Below, piece after piece: positions 27,867 through 36,427 of a stretch of DNA of 64,000 nt. This stretch comes from an uncultured Prevotellaceae bacterium (GTDB taxonomy: Bacteria > Bacteroidota > Bacteroidia > Bacteroidales > Bacteroidaceae): the NCBI GenBank assembly GCA_900320845.1, contig ONTS01000006.1:18742-82741 (forward strand), read 5' to 3'. Both the position numbers and the translations under genes were made by a program. Each line of letters starts with the position of its first letter. The stretch's first letter is position 1. The notes under the pieces are model-generated. The model did not search any database. It saw only the letters and a program-made list of their open reading frames with translations, and was not told where the DNA came from.

Positions 27867-28493
27867 ATGCCCGCACCTCTGCTCTCCACCACTTATTTCG
27901 GTCCTGTGGAATGGTATTCCCTTTTGGCACGCCACACGTCGGTGTGGTTGGAGGCTTGCGAGACCTTTCCTAAACAAAGCTACCGTAACCGCTGCCACAT
28001 TGCCGGTGTGAGCGGCATGTTGGCGCTTACCGTGCCTGTGGAAGGCGCCTCCTCGGGGCACACACCGCTGAAAGAGGTGCGCCTCAGCGACCACGGCAAC
28101 TGGCGGCGACAGCATTGGCACGCGCTGCAGACAGCCTACGGCGACAGTCCATTCTTTGTGTACTATGCCGACGACCTGCGTCGTTTCTTCGAACGACGGT
28201 GGACCTATCTGTGGGACTTCAACCTCTCCATCATAGAATGTATGTGCGAGTTGCTCGACATTCATCCCGTGATACATGAGACAACGGTCTACGAGCATAG
28301 CCCTTCAGCGTATACCGACCTGCGCAACGCCATCCATCCTAAGCAGCCCTTGCCCGACAGTTGCCCCACGGTGGGGCCTTACTATCAGGTGTTTGCCCAC
28401 CGACAAGGCTTCGTGCCGCATCTCAGCATCTTGGACCTGCTGTGCAACGAGGGCACGGAGAGCATACTGAGGCTGCTCGACAATGCGAAATAA
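27867..28493 (+). CDS. WbqC-family protein
   Basis: A 208-residue protein matching the WbqC-like family: TTYFGPVEWYSLLARH start, then WLEACETFPKQSYRNRC, LTVPVEG, EVRLSDHGNWRRQHWHALQTAY, SPFFVYYADDLRRFF and the closing QVFAHRQGFVPHLSILDLLCNEG. Members are found in O-antigen loci and many Bacteroidota genomes; a link to amino-sugar modification is proposed but not settled. I use the ATG at 27867; a TTG 18 codons upstream adds unrelated sequence. It is the last gene of the ychF run, ending 2 nt before a terminator hairpin. Confidence 0.85.
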   Translation: MPAPLLSTTYFGPVEWYSLLARHTSVWLEACETFPKQSYRNRCHIAGVSGMLALTVPVEGASSGHTPLKEVRLSDHGNWRRQHWHALQTAYGDSPFFVYYADDLRRFFERRWTYLWDFNLSIIECMCELLDIHPVIHETTVYEHSPSAYTDLRNAIHPKQPLPDSCPTVGPYYQVFAHRQGFVPHLSILDLLCNEGTESILRLLDNAK

Positions 28494-28494
28494 A

Positions 28495-28526
28495 TAGCCT
28501 GTAGCCATACAGGCTATTGCATTTTA
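28495..28526 (+). terminator. Terminator after wbqC
   Basis: TAGCCTGTA and TACAGGCTA form a perfect 9-bp stem with loop GCCA, followed by TTGCATTTTATT. It starts 2 nt after the wbqC stop. Confidence 0.75.
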
Positions 28527-28530
28527 TTCG

Positions 28531-28538
28531 TACCTTTG
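28531..28538 (+). promoter_or_regulatory. -7 box upstream of the flippase
   Basis: TACCTTTG, directly after the wbqC terminator and 33 nt before the ATG at 28572. No -33 match at standard spacing. Confidence 0.55.
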
Positions 28539-28571
28539 GCAGTTGAAACGTCCTTTTCCACGTCAATCGTT

Positions 28572-30023
28572 ATGGCAAGTCTGAAGTTGTTAGCCAAAGA
28601 AACAGCCATCTATGGCATGAGCAGCATTGTAGGTAGATTTCTGAACTACCTGCTTGTTCCTCTGTATACGGTGAAATTGTCGGCTGCCAGTGGCGGATAT
28701 GGCATCATAACGAACGTGTATGCCTACGTGGCATTGTTCCTGGTGCTGCTCACCTATGGTATGGAGACCACCTTCTTCCGCTTTGCCAATAAGGGCGAAG
28801 ACGAGCCTTTGCACGTGTACAATACGACATTGACGATGGTGGGATTCACCTCGCTGCTGTTCATCATGCTGCTTTGGCTGTTTGTGCATCCCCTGGCGAG
28901 TGCCATGGGCTACGCCGATCATCCCGAGTATGTGGGTGTGATGGGCACCACGGTGGCTATAGACGCCGTGCAGTGCATACCATTTGCCTTCCTGCGTTTT
29001 CAGCATAAGGCGAAGAAGTTTTTCCTGCTGAAGATTATTTTTGTGGTGTTGAACATCACGCTGAACCTCATCTACTTCGTCATCCTCGACGGCAAGGACC
29101 CCGGCTATGCCTTCTACATCAACCTGTGGTGCACCGCCGGCATCACGTTCCTGTTCTATAAGGAGCTGCTCGGTGTGCGACTGAACTTCGACATCCCCCT
29201 GCTGCGACGGATGTTGCGCTACGCTTGGCCTATCCTGGTGCTCGGCATAGCTGGCATACTGAACCAAACGGCAGACAAGATACTCTTCCCTTATATTTAT
29301 AAAGGTAGCGATGCGCATAGCCAACTGGGCATATATGGTGCCGCATCGAAGATTGCCATGATTATGGCTATGATAACACAGGCCTTCCGTTATGCCTACG
29401 AGCCGTTTGTGTTCGGCAAGGCTCGCGACGCCGACAGCAAACAACAGTATGCCACTGCCATGAAGGCGTTTGTCGTCTTCACACTGCTGGCATTCCTCAT
29501 GGTGATGGGCTACATGGACGTACTGCGCCATATCATTGGCAGAGACTACTGGAGCGGTCTGCGCGTGGTGCCCATCGTGATGGCAGCCGAGATAATGATG
29601 GGTATCTACTTCAACCTGTCCTTCTGGTATAAACTTACCGACCGCACCATTTGGGGTGCCATCTTCTCAGGCATCGGTTGTGCGGTGCTCATCACAGTAA
29701 ACATCATCTTCGTACCCCGCTTTGGCTATATGGCATGTGCCTGGGCAGGCGTGGCAGGCTACGGAGTGGCCATGGTGCTGTCGTATGTGGTAGGACAACG
29801 CTACTATCCGATACAATATCCGCTGAAAAGCATAGGCTTCTACACCGTGATGGCAGCAGTATGCTTTGCCGTGATTTACCTTTCCAACACCCGCCTCGAC
29901 ACGCTGGCAGCGCTGGCGGTGAACACGTTGGTGGTGGGTGCCTTTGCCTGGTACGTTATCCGTAAGGAGATGCCGCAGCTGACGCAGCGCATCATGAACA
30001 AGACACATCGATACAACACATAA
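28572..30023 (+). CDS. Wzx-like polysaccharide flippase (MOP superfamily)
   Basis: A 483-residue integral membrane protein with about 12-14 hydrophobic helices. It opens ETAIYGMSSIVGRFLNYLLV, the standard start of polysaccharide-biosynthesis flippases, and contains the YAWPILVLGIAGILNQTADK segment of the second half. It would move lipid-linked oligosaccharide or a related lipid across the inner membrane. No glycosyltransferases are adjacent, so this is not a typical O-antigen locus; wbqC is the only other saccharide-linked gene nearby. The ATG at 28572 is preferred over an upstream TTG (28536) that overlaps the promoter. Confidence 0.85.
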   Translation: MASLKLLAKETAIYGMSSIVGRFLNYLLVPLYTVKLSAASGGYGIITNVYAYVALFLVLLTYGMETTFFRFANKGEDEPLHVYNTTLTMVGFTSLLFIMLLWLFVHPLASAMGYADHPEYVGVMGTTVAIDAVQCIPFAFLRFQHKAKKFFLLKIIFVVLNITLNLIYFVILDGKDPGYAFYINLWCTAGITFLFYKELLGVRLNFDIPLLRRMLRYAWPILVLGIAGILNQTADKILFPYIYKGSDAHSQLGIYGAASKIAMIMAMITQAFRYAYEPFVFGKARDADSKQQYATAMKAFVVFTLLAFLMVMGYMDVLRHIIGRDYWSGLRVVPIVMAAEIMMGIYFNLSFWYKLTDRTIWGAIFSGIGCAVLITVNIIFVPRFGYMACAWAGVAGYGVAMVLSYVVGQRYYPIQYPLKSIGFYTVMAAVCFAVIYLSNTRLDTLAALAVNTLVVGAFAWYVIRKEMPQLTQRIMNKTHRYNT

Positions 30024-30037
30024 AACAATACCTTATT

Positions 30038-32179
30038 ATGAAAAAAATTATTCTTTCCCTTTGCATGCTCACGGCTTTCCTCGGTGTTAAAGCCGATGAA
30101 GGCATGTGGACATTGTACAACCTTCCTCCCGCTGTGTACGCCCAGATGAAGGCCGAAGGTTTCCGCATGAGTTACGACGATTTGTATCAGGGCGACCTGG
30201 CGCTGAAGAACACCGTGGTGAACTTCTCGGGTTTCTGCTCGGGTGTGGTTGTTTCGCCCAACGGATTGGTGTTCACCAACCACCACTGCGGCTTCGAAGC
30301 CATCCGCAGCCACTCCACCGTGGAACACGACTATATGCTGAACGGCTTCTACGCACGCTCCTATGAGGAAGAACTTCCTAACGAAAACATGTTCGTTGCT
30401 TTCATGATCAGCCAGGAAGACATCACCCCTCGCCTTAAGGCTATGGGCCTGGAATCGATGACATTATCAGCACAAGAGGCATTCATCGACTCCATCCAGC
30501 GCGTGATGGAAGATTCTGTGAAAGCCATCGACCCCACCTACTCGCTGGAGATAGATCCCTTCTTCGAGGGCAACAGCTATTATGCCACCGTGTATCAGCG
30601 CTTCCCCGACCTGCGTCTGGTGTTCACTGTTCCCAAGTCGATGGGTAAGTTCGGCGGCGAGACAGACAACTGGATGTGGCCTCGTCAGACATGCGACTTC
30701 TCGGTGTTCCGCATCTATGCCGACCCCAAGACCAACGGCCCGGCTCAGTATAGCGAAAACAACGTGCCTTACCACCCCGCTCACTGGGCTCCTGTATCCC
30801 TCGACGGCTACAAACCAGGCGACTTTGCCATGACAGTGGGCTATCCCGGCAGCACTCAGCGCTACCTCTCATCATACGGTATTAAGGAGATGCGCGACGC
30901 ACAGAATGCTCCCCGGGCCCAGGTGCGCGGTGTCAAGCAGGAAGTGATGGCCCGACACATGAAGGCTTCGGAAGCAGTACGCATCAAGTACGACTCCAAA
31001 TATGCCGAGAGCAGCAACTATTGGAAGAACTCTATTGGCATGAACAAGTGCATCGACAGCATAGGTATCATCCAGCAAAAGGCCGAATACGAAGCAAAGC
31101 TTCAGAAGTGGATGGACGAGACAGGTCTGTACAAAGATAAACTCGACCTGCAGAAGCTGGGACAGCTCTATAATGCGCGTGCAGGTCTTACCTATAATTT
31201 CACCTATTTCATTGAAAGCTTCTGGCGTACCAGCGAGTTCGGCACACGCGCACTGCGCATTCTCAATGCCAACAAGCTCGAAGGCCCTGCCACCAAGCCC
31301 GAGAAACAGTACTACGTATTCCGCGACAACAGCGACGAATGGGACGAAGCACTTGACAAAGAAGTGCTCGCAGCCATGCTGAAAAACTATAAAGAGCATG
31401 TCGACGCAGCCATACTCCCCAACTTCTACAAGACCATAGAAAAGAAGTTCAAGAACGACTACAAGGCATACGTTGATTATCTGTACAAGAAGTCTGTGCT
31501 GATGAAGCCCGGAGAGAAAATCTATGTCAACAGCAAAGCTTTCAAAAAAGACCCTGGTGTCAGCTTCGGAGCCGACCTCTTCTTAAGCATCAGCATGATA
31601 CAGATGAGCCTGATGGCACGTAACAACGAGATAGAAGAGATGGAGAAGACGCTCTGCGCCGCCAAGCTTCGCATGGAACAAGACCTGCCTCACTACTCGG
31701 ATGCCAACTTCACCATGCGTCTTAGCTACGGACAGGTAGGCGGATATATGCTCAATGGTCAGCCCTCAGGCTACTACACCACCGCAGAAAGCATCATAGA
31801 GAAGATGAACCGCGCTCACGAAAACGACGAATACTTCGCTGAACCCATCATGCACGAGCTGCTGTCGGCCGACGACTACGGTCAGTATACCGACAAAGAC
31901 TCGAAAAAACTGCAACTGTGCTTCCTGACAAACAACGACATCACTGGCGGTAACAGCGGCTCACCGATGTTCGACGGTGACGGAAGACTCATCGGTCTGG
32001 CATTCGACGGCAACTGGGACAGCCTCTCCTCCGACATTAACTTCGACCGCGAACTGGCACGATGCATCGGCGTCGACATCCGCTTTGTGCTCTACCTGAT
32101 GGACAAGTGGGGACATGCCGACCGTCTGCTGAAAGAAATCAATCCTCAGTTCAAAGCCGACATGCAGGTGAAACGGTAA
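30038..32179 (+). CDS. S46-family dipeptidyl-peptidase, DPP7-like
   Basis: A 713-residue secreted serine exopeptidase (signal peptide to about residue 19, GVKADEGMW). Catalytic His is in FTNHHCGF (residues 82-83) and Ser640 in TGGNSGSPMF, as in periplasmic DPP7/DPP11 that release dipeptides from oligopeptides. Eighteen residues after the serine is Gly658 (FDGNWD). In characterised S46 enzymes Gly at this point goes with hydrophobic P1 preference (DPP7) and Arg with acidic P1 (DPP11), so this is predicted DPP7-like. It starts 14 nt after the flippase stop without an obvious promoter of its own. Confidence 0.92.
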   Translation: MKKIILSLCMLTAFLGVKADEGMWTLYNLPPAVYAQMKAEGFRMSYDDLYQGDLALKNTVVNFSGFCSGVVVSPNGLVFTNHHCGFEAIRSHSTVEHDYMLNGFYARSYEEELPNENMFVAFMISQEDITPRLKAMGLESMTLSAQEAFIDSIQRVMEDSVKAIDPTYSLEIDPFFEGNSYYATVYQRFPDLRLVFTVPKSMGKFGGETDNWMWPRQTCDFSVFRIYADPKTNGPAQYSENNVPYHPAHWAPVSLDGYKPGDFAMTVGYPGSTQRYLSSYGIKEMRDAQNAPRAQVRGVKQEVMARHMKASEAVRIKYDSKYAESSNYWKNSIGMNKCIDSIGIIQQKAEYEAKLQKWMDETGLYKDKLDLQKLGQLYNARAGLTYNFTYFIESFWRTSEFGTRALRILNANKLEGPATKPEKQYYVFRDNSDEWDEALDKEVLAAMLKNYKEHVDAAILPNFYKTIEKKFKNDYKAYVDYLYKKSVLMKPGEKIYVNSKAFKKDPGVSFGADLFLSISMIQMSLMARNNEIEEMEKTLCAAKLRMEQDLPHYSDANFTMRLSYGQVGGYMLNGQPSGYYTTAESIIEKMNRAHENDEYFAEPIMHELLSADDYGQYTDKDSKKLQLCFLTNNDITGGNSGSPMFDGDGRLIGLAFDGNWDSLSSDINFDRELARCIGVDIRFVLYLMDKWGHADRLLKEINPQFKADMQVKR

Positions 32180-32209
32180 AAATCACACACCTATATACGA
32201 CATAAACAG

Positions 32210-32434
32210 ATGGAAAACACCCTGTTATTTCTCAACCTCGGCACTGGCGAGATTATCATTATTGCCCTGATTGTGCTGCTGCTGTTCGGTGGCAGAAAAA
32301 TTCCCGAGCTCATGCGTGGTCTGGGTAAAGGCGTGAAGAGTTTCAAAGACGGCATGAACGATGTGAAAAACATTGACGATACGTCTAGCGACTCTTCTGC
32401 CGCCAACGCCGACGAAAAGCAAAGCGACAGCTGA
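32210..32434 (+). CDS. tatA: Sec-independent translocase TatA
   Basis: A 74-residue protein: one transmembrane helix (about 8-24, [15 protein letters not shown]), the conserved [16 protein letters not shown] hinge and amphipathic helix, and an acidic tail. This is the pore-forming subunit of the twin-arginine translocase. Its TGA overlaps the tatC ATG (TGATG style). No separate tatB is seen, the usual minimal TatAC arrangement in Bacteroidota. The two Tat-motif proteins encoded directly downstream are likely clients. Confidence 0.94.
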   Translation: MENTLLFLNLGTGEIIIIALIVLLLFGGRKIPELMRGLGKGVKSFKDGMNDVKNIDDTSSDSSAANADEKQSDS

Positions 32435-33183
32435 TGAGTGCCACGGAAGCCAGCTTCTGGGAGCACCTTGACGAGCTTCGCATCTGTCTGCTGCGATGTT
32501 TGCTGGTCGTTGGACTGGCAGGCATTGCAGCGTTTGCCCTTAAGGAGACCCTGTTCGACATCGTACTTGCCCCGCGCAGCAGTGAGTTTGTCACCTATCG
32601 GCTGTTGCATAGCAATGCCTTCAGCATCTCGTTGATGAACACCGAGCTCACCGAACAGTTTTTCACACACATGAAGGTGGCTCTCTATGCGGGCTTGCTG
32701 TTAGCTTCTCCATATGTAGTGTGGCAGCTGTTCGGCTTCATCGCTCCTGCACTCTACGACAAAGAGCGGCATGTTGCCCTACGGGTGGGCGGTGCGGCCT
32801 ATGCCATGTTTATGGTGGGCGTGTTCGTTTCCTACTTCATCGTCTTCCCGTTGACGCTGAAATTCCTCGCCACCTATCAGGTGAGCCCCGATGTGCGTAA
32901 CATGCTCACACTGCAAAGCTACATCGACACGCTGCTTATGCTGTCGCTGGTGATGGGCATCGTCTTCGAACTACCCGTGGTATGCGCCCTGCTCTCACGC
33001 ATGAACATCTTGCACAAAGGCCTCATGCAGCACTATCGGCGCCACGCAATAGTAGCCATACTCATCGCAGCAGCCATCATCACCCCTTCAGGCGACGCTT
33101 TCACACTGTTCGTTGTGGCTCTGCCAATATATCTGCTCTACGAAGTGAGCATCCTGCTGGTGAAGAAACAGCGTATGACATAA
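32434..33183 (+). CDS. tatC: Sec-independent translocase TatC
   Basis: A 249-residue membrane protein with six predicted helices. The N-terminal SFWEHLDELRICLLRC is the signature TatC start, and the first periplasmic loop precedes FFTHMKVALYAGLLLASPYVVWQLFGF. The glutamate of HLDELR and the later GIVFELPVV region belong to the twin-arginine signal-binding face. It overlaps tatA by one base and is followed after 78 nt by the Fe-S protein gene. Confidence 0.95.
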   Translation: MSATEASFWEHLDELRICLLRCLLVVGLAGIAAFALKETLFDIVLAPRSSEFVTYRLLHSNAFSISLMNTELTEQFFTHMKVALYAGLLLASPYVVWQLFGFIAPALYDKERHVALRVGGAAYAMFMVGVFVSYFIVFPLTLKFLATYQVSPDVRNMLTLQSYIDTLLMLSLVMGIVFELPVVCALLSRMNILHKGLMQHYRRHAIVAILIAAAIITPSGDAFTLFVVALPIYLLYEVSILLVKKQRMT

Positions 33184-33261
33184 TTGCAAATACCAATCCA
33201 TAAGAGCCGGTCCGAAAAGACACCGTACCGCTCTTTCACCTCAAACTATACCAACAACAAT

Positions 33262-34794
33262 ATGAATCTACGCAGAATACGACGGCTGATAGCAGCCGTA
33301 TTTTTCCTGTTGCTGACATTTCTCTTTGTCGATGTAACAGGTGTGGCACACCATTGGTTTGCCTGGATGGCTAAAGTGCAGTTTGTACCAGCCGTATTGG
33401 CTATCAACGCCATAGCCATCATCGTATTAGTGGTGCTCACCCTCATCTTCGGACGCATCTATTGCTCGGTCATCTGCCCGCTGGGGGTGCTGCAAGATGT
33501 TGTGGGACATGTGTCGCACCGACGCAAAAAGCACAACTACAGCTACTCGAAAGCAGTGAGCTGGCTTCGCTGGCTGATGCTCGCCGTCATGGTGGCATCG
33601 GTCATCTTGGGACTTACCGTTCTCACTTCGCTGCTCGATCCCTACGGACACTACGGACGCTTTGCCACGGCTTTGCTGCAGCCCGTGTACCAACTGGGCA
33701 ACAATGTGTTGGCATCAATGGCAGAAAGTTTTGACAGCTACACCTTCTATAGCGTTGACGTGTGGCTGAAGAGTCTGCCGGTGCTCATCACGTCAGCCGT
33801 AGTCACTGTCGCCATCGGTATCCTGGCATGGCGCAACGGACGCACCTACTGCAACACTATCTGCCCCGTCGGCACGTTGCTGGGACTGCTGTCGCGCTTC
33901 TCATGGCTGAAGATTCGTTTCCATGAGGACAAATGCCGCAACTGTTCACAGTGCACCCGCCACTGCAAGGCTTCGTGCATCGACTACAAGAACCACCATA
34001 TAGACTACAGCCGTTGCGTAGTGTGCGGCAACTGTCTTGAGAGCTGCGAGTTCGGAGCGCTCACCTATGGCAGAAAAGGAACATCCAACGCCACTGCTAC
34101 CACCTCCGACCCCATGACATCGGTGCCTGCCGATGCTGCTCCTGCAGCCGAGTCGGGCGGCGTAGGTAATGAGGGCAGACGCTCCTTCCTGCTTGCTACC
34201 GCCATGCTTGCCACCGCAGCACTGGCTCAGGAGAAGAAGAAAGTGGACGGCGGACTGGCTGAGATAGAGGAGAAAGTAGCCCCCTCACGCCAGACACCGC
34301 TCTCGCCTCCAGGTTCATGGAGCGCCCGCAACTTGGCAAGACACTGCACAGGCTGCCAGCTCTGCATAGCACAGTGCCCCAATCAGGTGCTACGTCCGGC
34401 GGGCGGGTTTATGACCATGATGCAACCCACGATGAGCTACGAGCGCGGCTACTGCCGTCCGGAGTGCACACATTGCTCGCAGGTTTGCCCCACCGACGCT
34501 ATCCATCCCATCAGTGCAGAGGAGAAAGCCAGCACACAGATAGGTCATGCCGTGTGGATAAAGAAAAACTGTGTTGCCATCACCGATGGTGTGGAGTGCG
34601 GCAACTGTGCCCGCCATTGCCCGACAGGCGCCATCGAGATGGTTCCCCTCGACGAAAACGATGAAGAATCTCCCTTCGTTCCCTCCATCACCGAGAGCCG
34701 CTGCATAGGCTGCGGAGCCTGCGAAAACCTCTGTCCGGCACGACCCTTCACCGCCATCTACGTGGAAGGGCACGAGGAACATCACACCTATTGA
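33262..34794 (+). CDS. Membrane polyferredoxin: NapH-like domain fused to a NapG-like domain through an internal Tat motif
   Basis: A 510-residue protein. Part one (1 to about 290) has four helices and two CxxxCP motifs (GRIYCSVICPLG, Cys68/72; GRTYCNTICPVG, Cys197/201), then two cytoplasmic [4Fe-4S] motifs (CRNCSQCTRHC; CVVCGNCLESC), as in NapH-type quinol-linked proteins. At residues 306-307 comes RRSFLLATAMLATAALA, a twin-arginine-like segment, followed by a second Fe-S domain (about 355-505) with four Cys clusters (CTGCQLCIAQCP; CRPECTHCSQVCP; CGNCARHCP; CIGCGACENLCP), as in Tat-exported NapG. So the C-terminal half is probably periplasmic. The ATG at 33262 is preferred to an upstream TTG-type start. 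It follows tatC and precedes a Tat-exported reductase. Confidence 0.82.
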   Translation: MNLRRIRRLIAAVFFLLLTFLFVDVTGVAHHWFAWMAKVQFVPAVLAINAIAIIVLVVLTLIFGRIYCSVICPLGVLQDVVGHVSHRRKKHNYSYSKAVSWLRWLMLAVMVASVILGLTVLTSLLDPYGHYGRFATALLQPVYQLGNNVLASMAESFDSYTFYSVDVWLKSLPVLITSAVVTVAIGILAWRNGRTYCNTICPVGTLLGLLSRFSWLKIRFHEDKCRNCSQCTRHCKASCIDYKNHHIDYSRCVVCGNCLESCEFGALTYGRKGTSNATATTSDPMTSVPADAAPAAESGGVGNEGRRSFLLATAMLATAALAQEKKKVDGGLAEIEEKVAPSRQTPLSPPGSWSARNLARHCTGCQLCIAQCPNQVLRPAGGFMTMMQPTMSYERGYCRPECTHCSQVCPTDAIHPISAEEKASTQIGHAVWIKKNCVAITDGVECGNCARHCPTGAIEMVPLDENDEESPFVPSITESRCIGCGACENLCPARPFTAIYVEGHEEHHTY

Positions 34795-34851
34795 TGCTAG
34801 AGGCGTTAACAACAATCCACATGTAGCATAACCAAGAAAAAAGAATATCCC

Positions 34852-36273
34852 ATGGCAGACAAGAATATAACCCGACGCAGTTTTCTGAAACTCTTTGGTG
34901 GCGGCGCCGCTGCTGCTGCATTGACGCTTGCCGGTTGCAAAAACAAGACGGATGCAGCCATCAGCGACGAGTATAAGAACCAGGTTGAGCCTCCGAAGGG
35001 CAAGATGACGTACCGTGTAAATCCCAAGACAAAGGATAAAGTGTCGTTGTTAGGTTACGGCATGATGCGCCTTCCGACGATGGATGGCGGTGCCGGCAGA
35101 GAGAGCGACGCGCCTCTAGATCAGGAACAGATAAACAGACTGGTGGACTATGCACTGGAACACGGTGTGAACTACTATGACACATCGCCTGCCTACTGCA
35201 AAGGCATGTCGGAACGCGCCACCGGCGTAGCGCTGAGCAGGCACCCGCGCAACAGCTATTACGTAGCAACCAAGCTCAGCAACTTCAACGAAGATACGTG
35301 GAGTAGGGATGAATCGATGAAGATGTATCGCAATTCGTTCAAGGAATTGCAGGTGGACTACATCGACTACTACCTCCTTCATGCCATCGGTATGGGCGAC
35401 GACGGCATGGAAGCGCTCAAAGGGCGCTATCTGGACAACGGCATGCTGGACTTCCTGGTGGAAGAACGCCGCGCTGGACGCATACGCAACCTGGGCTTCT
35501 CCTACCACGGCGACATCAAGGTGTTCGACTATCTGCTCTCACAACACGACAAATACCAATGGGACTTTGTCCAGATAGAGCTGAACTACCTTGACTGGGA
35601 GTGGGCAAATGAGATTAACGAGCGCAACACGGATGCAAAATATCTGTACGGCGAGTTGGACAAGCGCGACATCCCTTCCGTCATTATGGAACCCCTTTTG
35701 GGCGGAAGACTTGCCAACATCCCCCAGTATCTCGCCACGCAGATGAAGCAACGCGACCCCGAACACAGCATAGCCTCATGGGCATTCCGCTATGCCGGCA
35801 CACCTAAGAAGGTACTTACCGTGCTCAGCGGCATGACATATATGGAGCATCTGAAGGACAATCTGTTGTCGTACTGTCCTCTTCGTCCGGTGACGAAAGA
35901 AGAAACCGAATTTCTCTACCACATAGCCGAGGAGTTAGTGGGCGTCGAAACCATCCCTTGCAACGACTGCAAGTACTGCATGCCTTGCCCTTACGGCATT
36001 GACATACCCGCCATCTTCGTCCATTACAATAAGTGTAAGAACGAGGGCACGCTTCCTAACAAGCTGCGCAAGGAGAGTTATGCCAAGCTGCGACGCCAAT
36101 ATCTCATCGGATTGGACCGCGCTGTGCCCAAACTGCGCCAAGCCAACCACTGCATAGGCTGCGGTCAGTGCGAACCCCATTGCCCGCAGAATATCCGCAT
36201 ACCGCAAGAGCTGCACAAGATTGATGCTTTTGTGGAAGAGTTGAAGCAGGGTAAAGCGTTGAAGGACCTGTAA
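34852..36273 (+). CDS. Tat-exported aldo/keto reductase lipoprotein with C-terminal ferredoxin motifs
   Basis: A 473-residue protein. The N-terminus has a twin-arginine signal (TRRSFLKLF, Arg8-Arg9) and a possible lipobox LTLAGC (Cys29). An aldo/keto reductase barrel follows with the full catalytic tetrad visible: Asp110 and Tyr115 (YDTSPAY), Lys141 (ATKL) and His177 (YLLHAI). The C-terminal part has two [4Fe-4S] motifs, CNDCKYCMPCP (Cys370-379) and CIGCGQCEPHCP (Cys434-444). Cytoplasmic relatives of this AKR-ferredoxin type exist; the Tat signal would put this one outside the inner membrane, where NAD(P)H is absent. Electrons could then come from the neighbouring polyferredoxin. Substrate unknown. 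Confidence 0.85.
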   Translation: MADKNITRRSFLKLFGGGAAAAALTLAGCKNKTDAAISDEYKNQVEPPKGKMTYRVNPKTKDKVSLLGYGMMRLPTMDGGAGRESDAPLDQEQINRLVDYALEHGVNYYDTSPAYCKGMSERATGVALSRHPRNSYYVATKLSNFNEDTWSRDESMKMYRNSFKELQVDYIDYYLLHAIGMGDDGMEALKGRYLDNGMLDFLVEERRAGRIRNLGFSYHGDIKVFDYLLSQHDKYQWDFVQIELNYLDWEWANEINERNTDAKYLYGELDKRDIPSVIMEPLLGGRLANIPQYLATQMKQRDPEHSIASWAFRYAGTPKKVLTVLSGMTYMEHLKDNLLSYCPLRPVTKEETEFLYHIAEELVGVETIPCNDCKYCMPCPYGIDIPAIFVHYNKCKNEGTLPNKLRKESYAKLRRQYLIGLDRAVPKLRQANHCIGCGQCEPHCPQNIRIPQELHKIDAFVEELKQGKALKDL

Positions 36274-36296
36274 CAGCTCAATAAACTGGTAACAAC

Positions 36297-36341
36297 AACA
36301 CAGCATCTTCACAGGCATTTGTCCTGTAAAGATGCTGTGTT
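36297..36341. terminator. Long-stem terminator between the AKR gene and upp
   Basis: A 19-bp stem with one mismatch: AACACAGCATCTT-C-ACAGG pairs with CCTGT-A-AAGATGCTGTGTT across a 7-base loop. The minus-strand side continues GTTGTTGTT. It lies between convergent genes and probably stops both transcripts. Confidence 0.75.
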
Positions 36342-36427
36342 ATGATGCAAGGGGTGCCACTATCCGTGTAGTGGGGTACTATGGCAGGCACCGTTCTCCC
36401 TGTTGCCTCTTTTATTATAGTATTGTT

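Noticed and set aside
28590-29531. 313-codon minus-strand frame opposite the flippase
   Set aside because: His/Gln-rich shadow of a membrane protein; no recognisable motif.
33262-34794. Periplasmic nitrate reductase locus
   Set aside because: The NapH/NapG-like protein is present but there is no NapA, NapB or NapD; the neighbour is an aldo/keto reductase.
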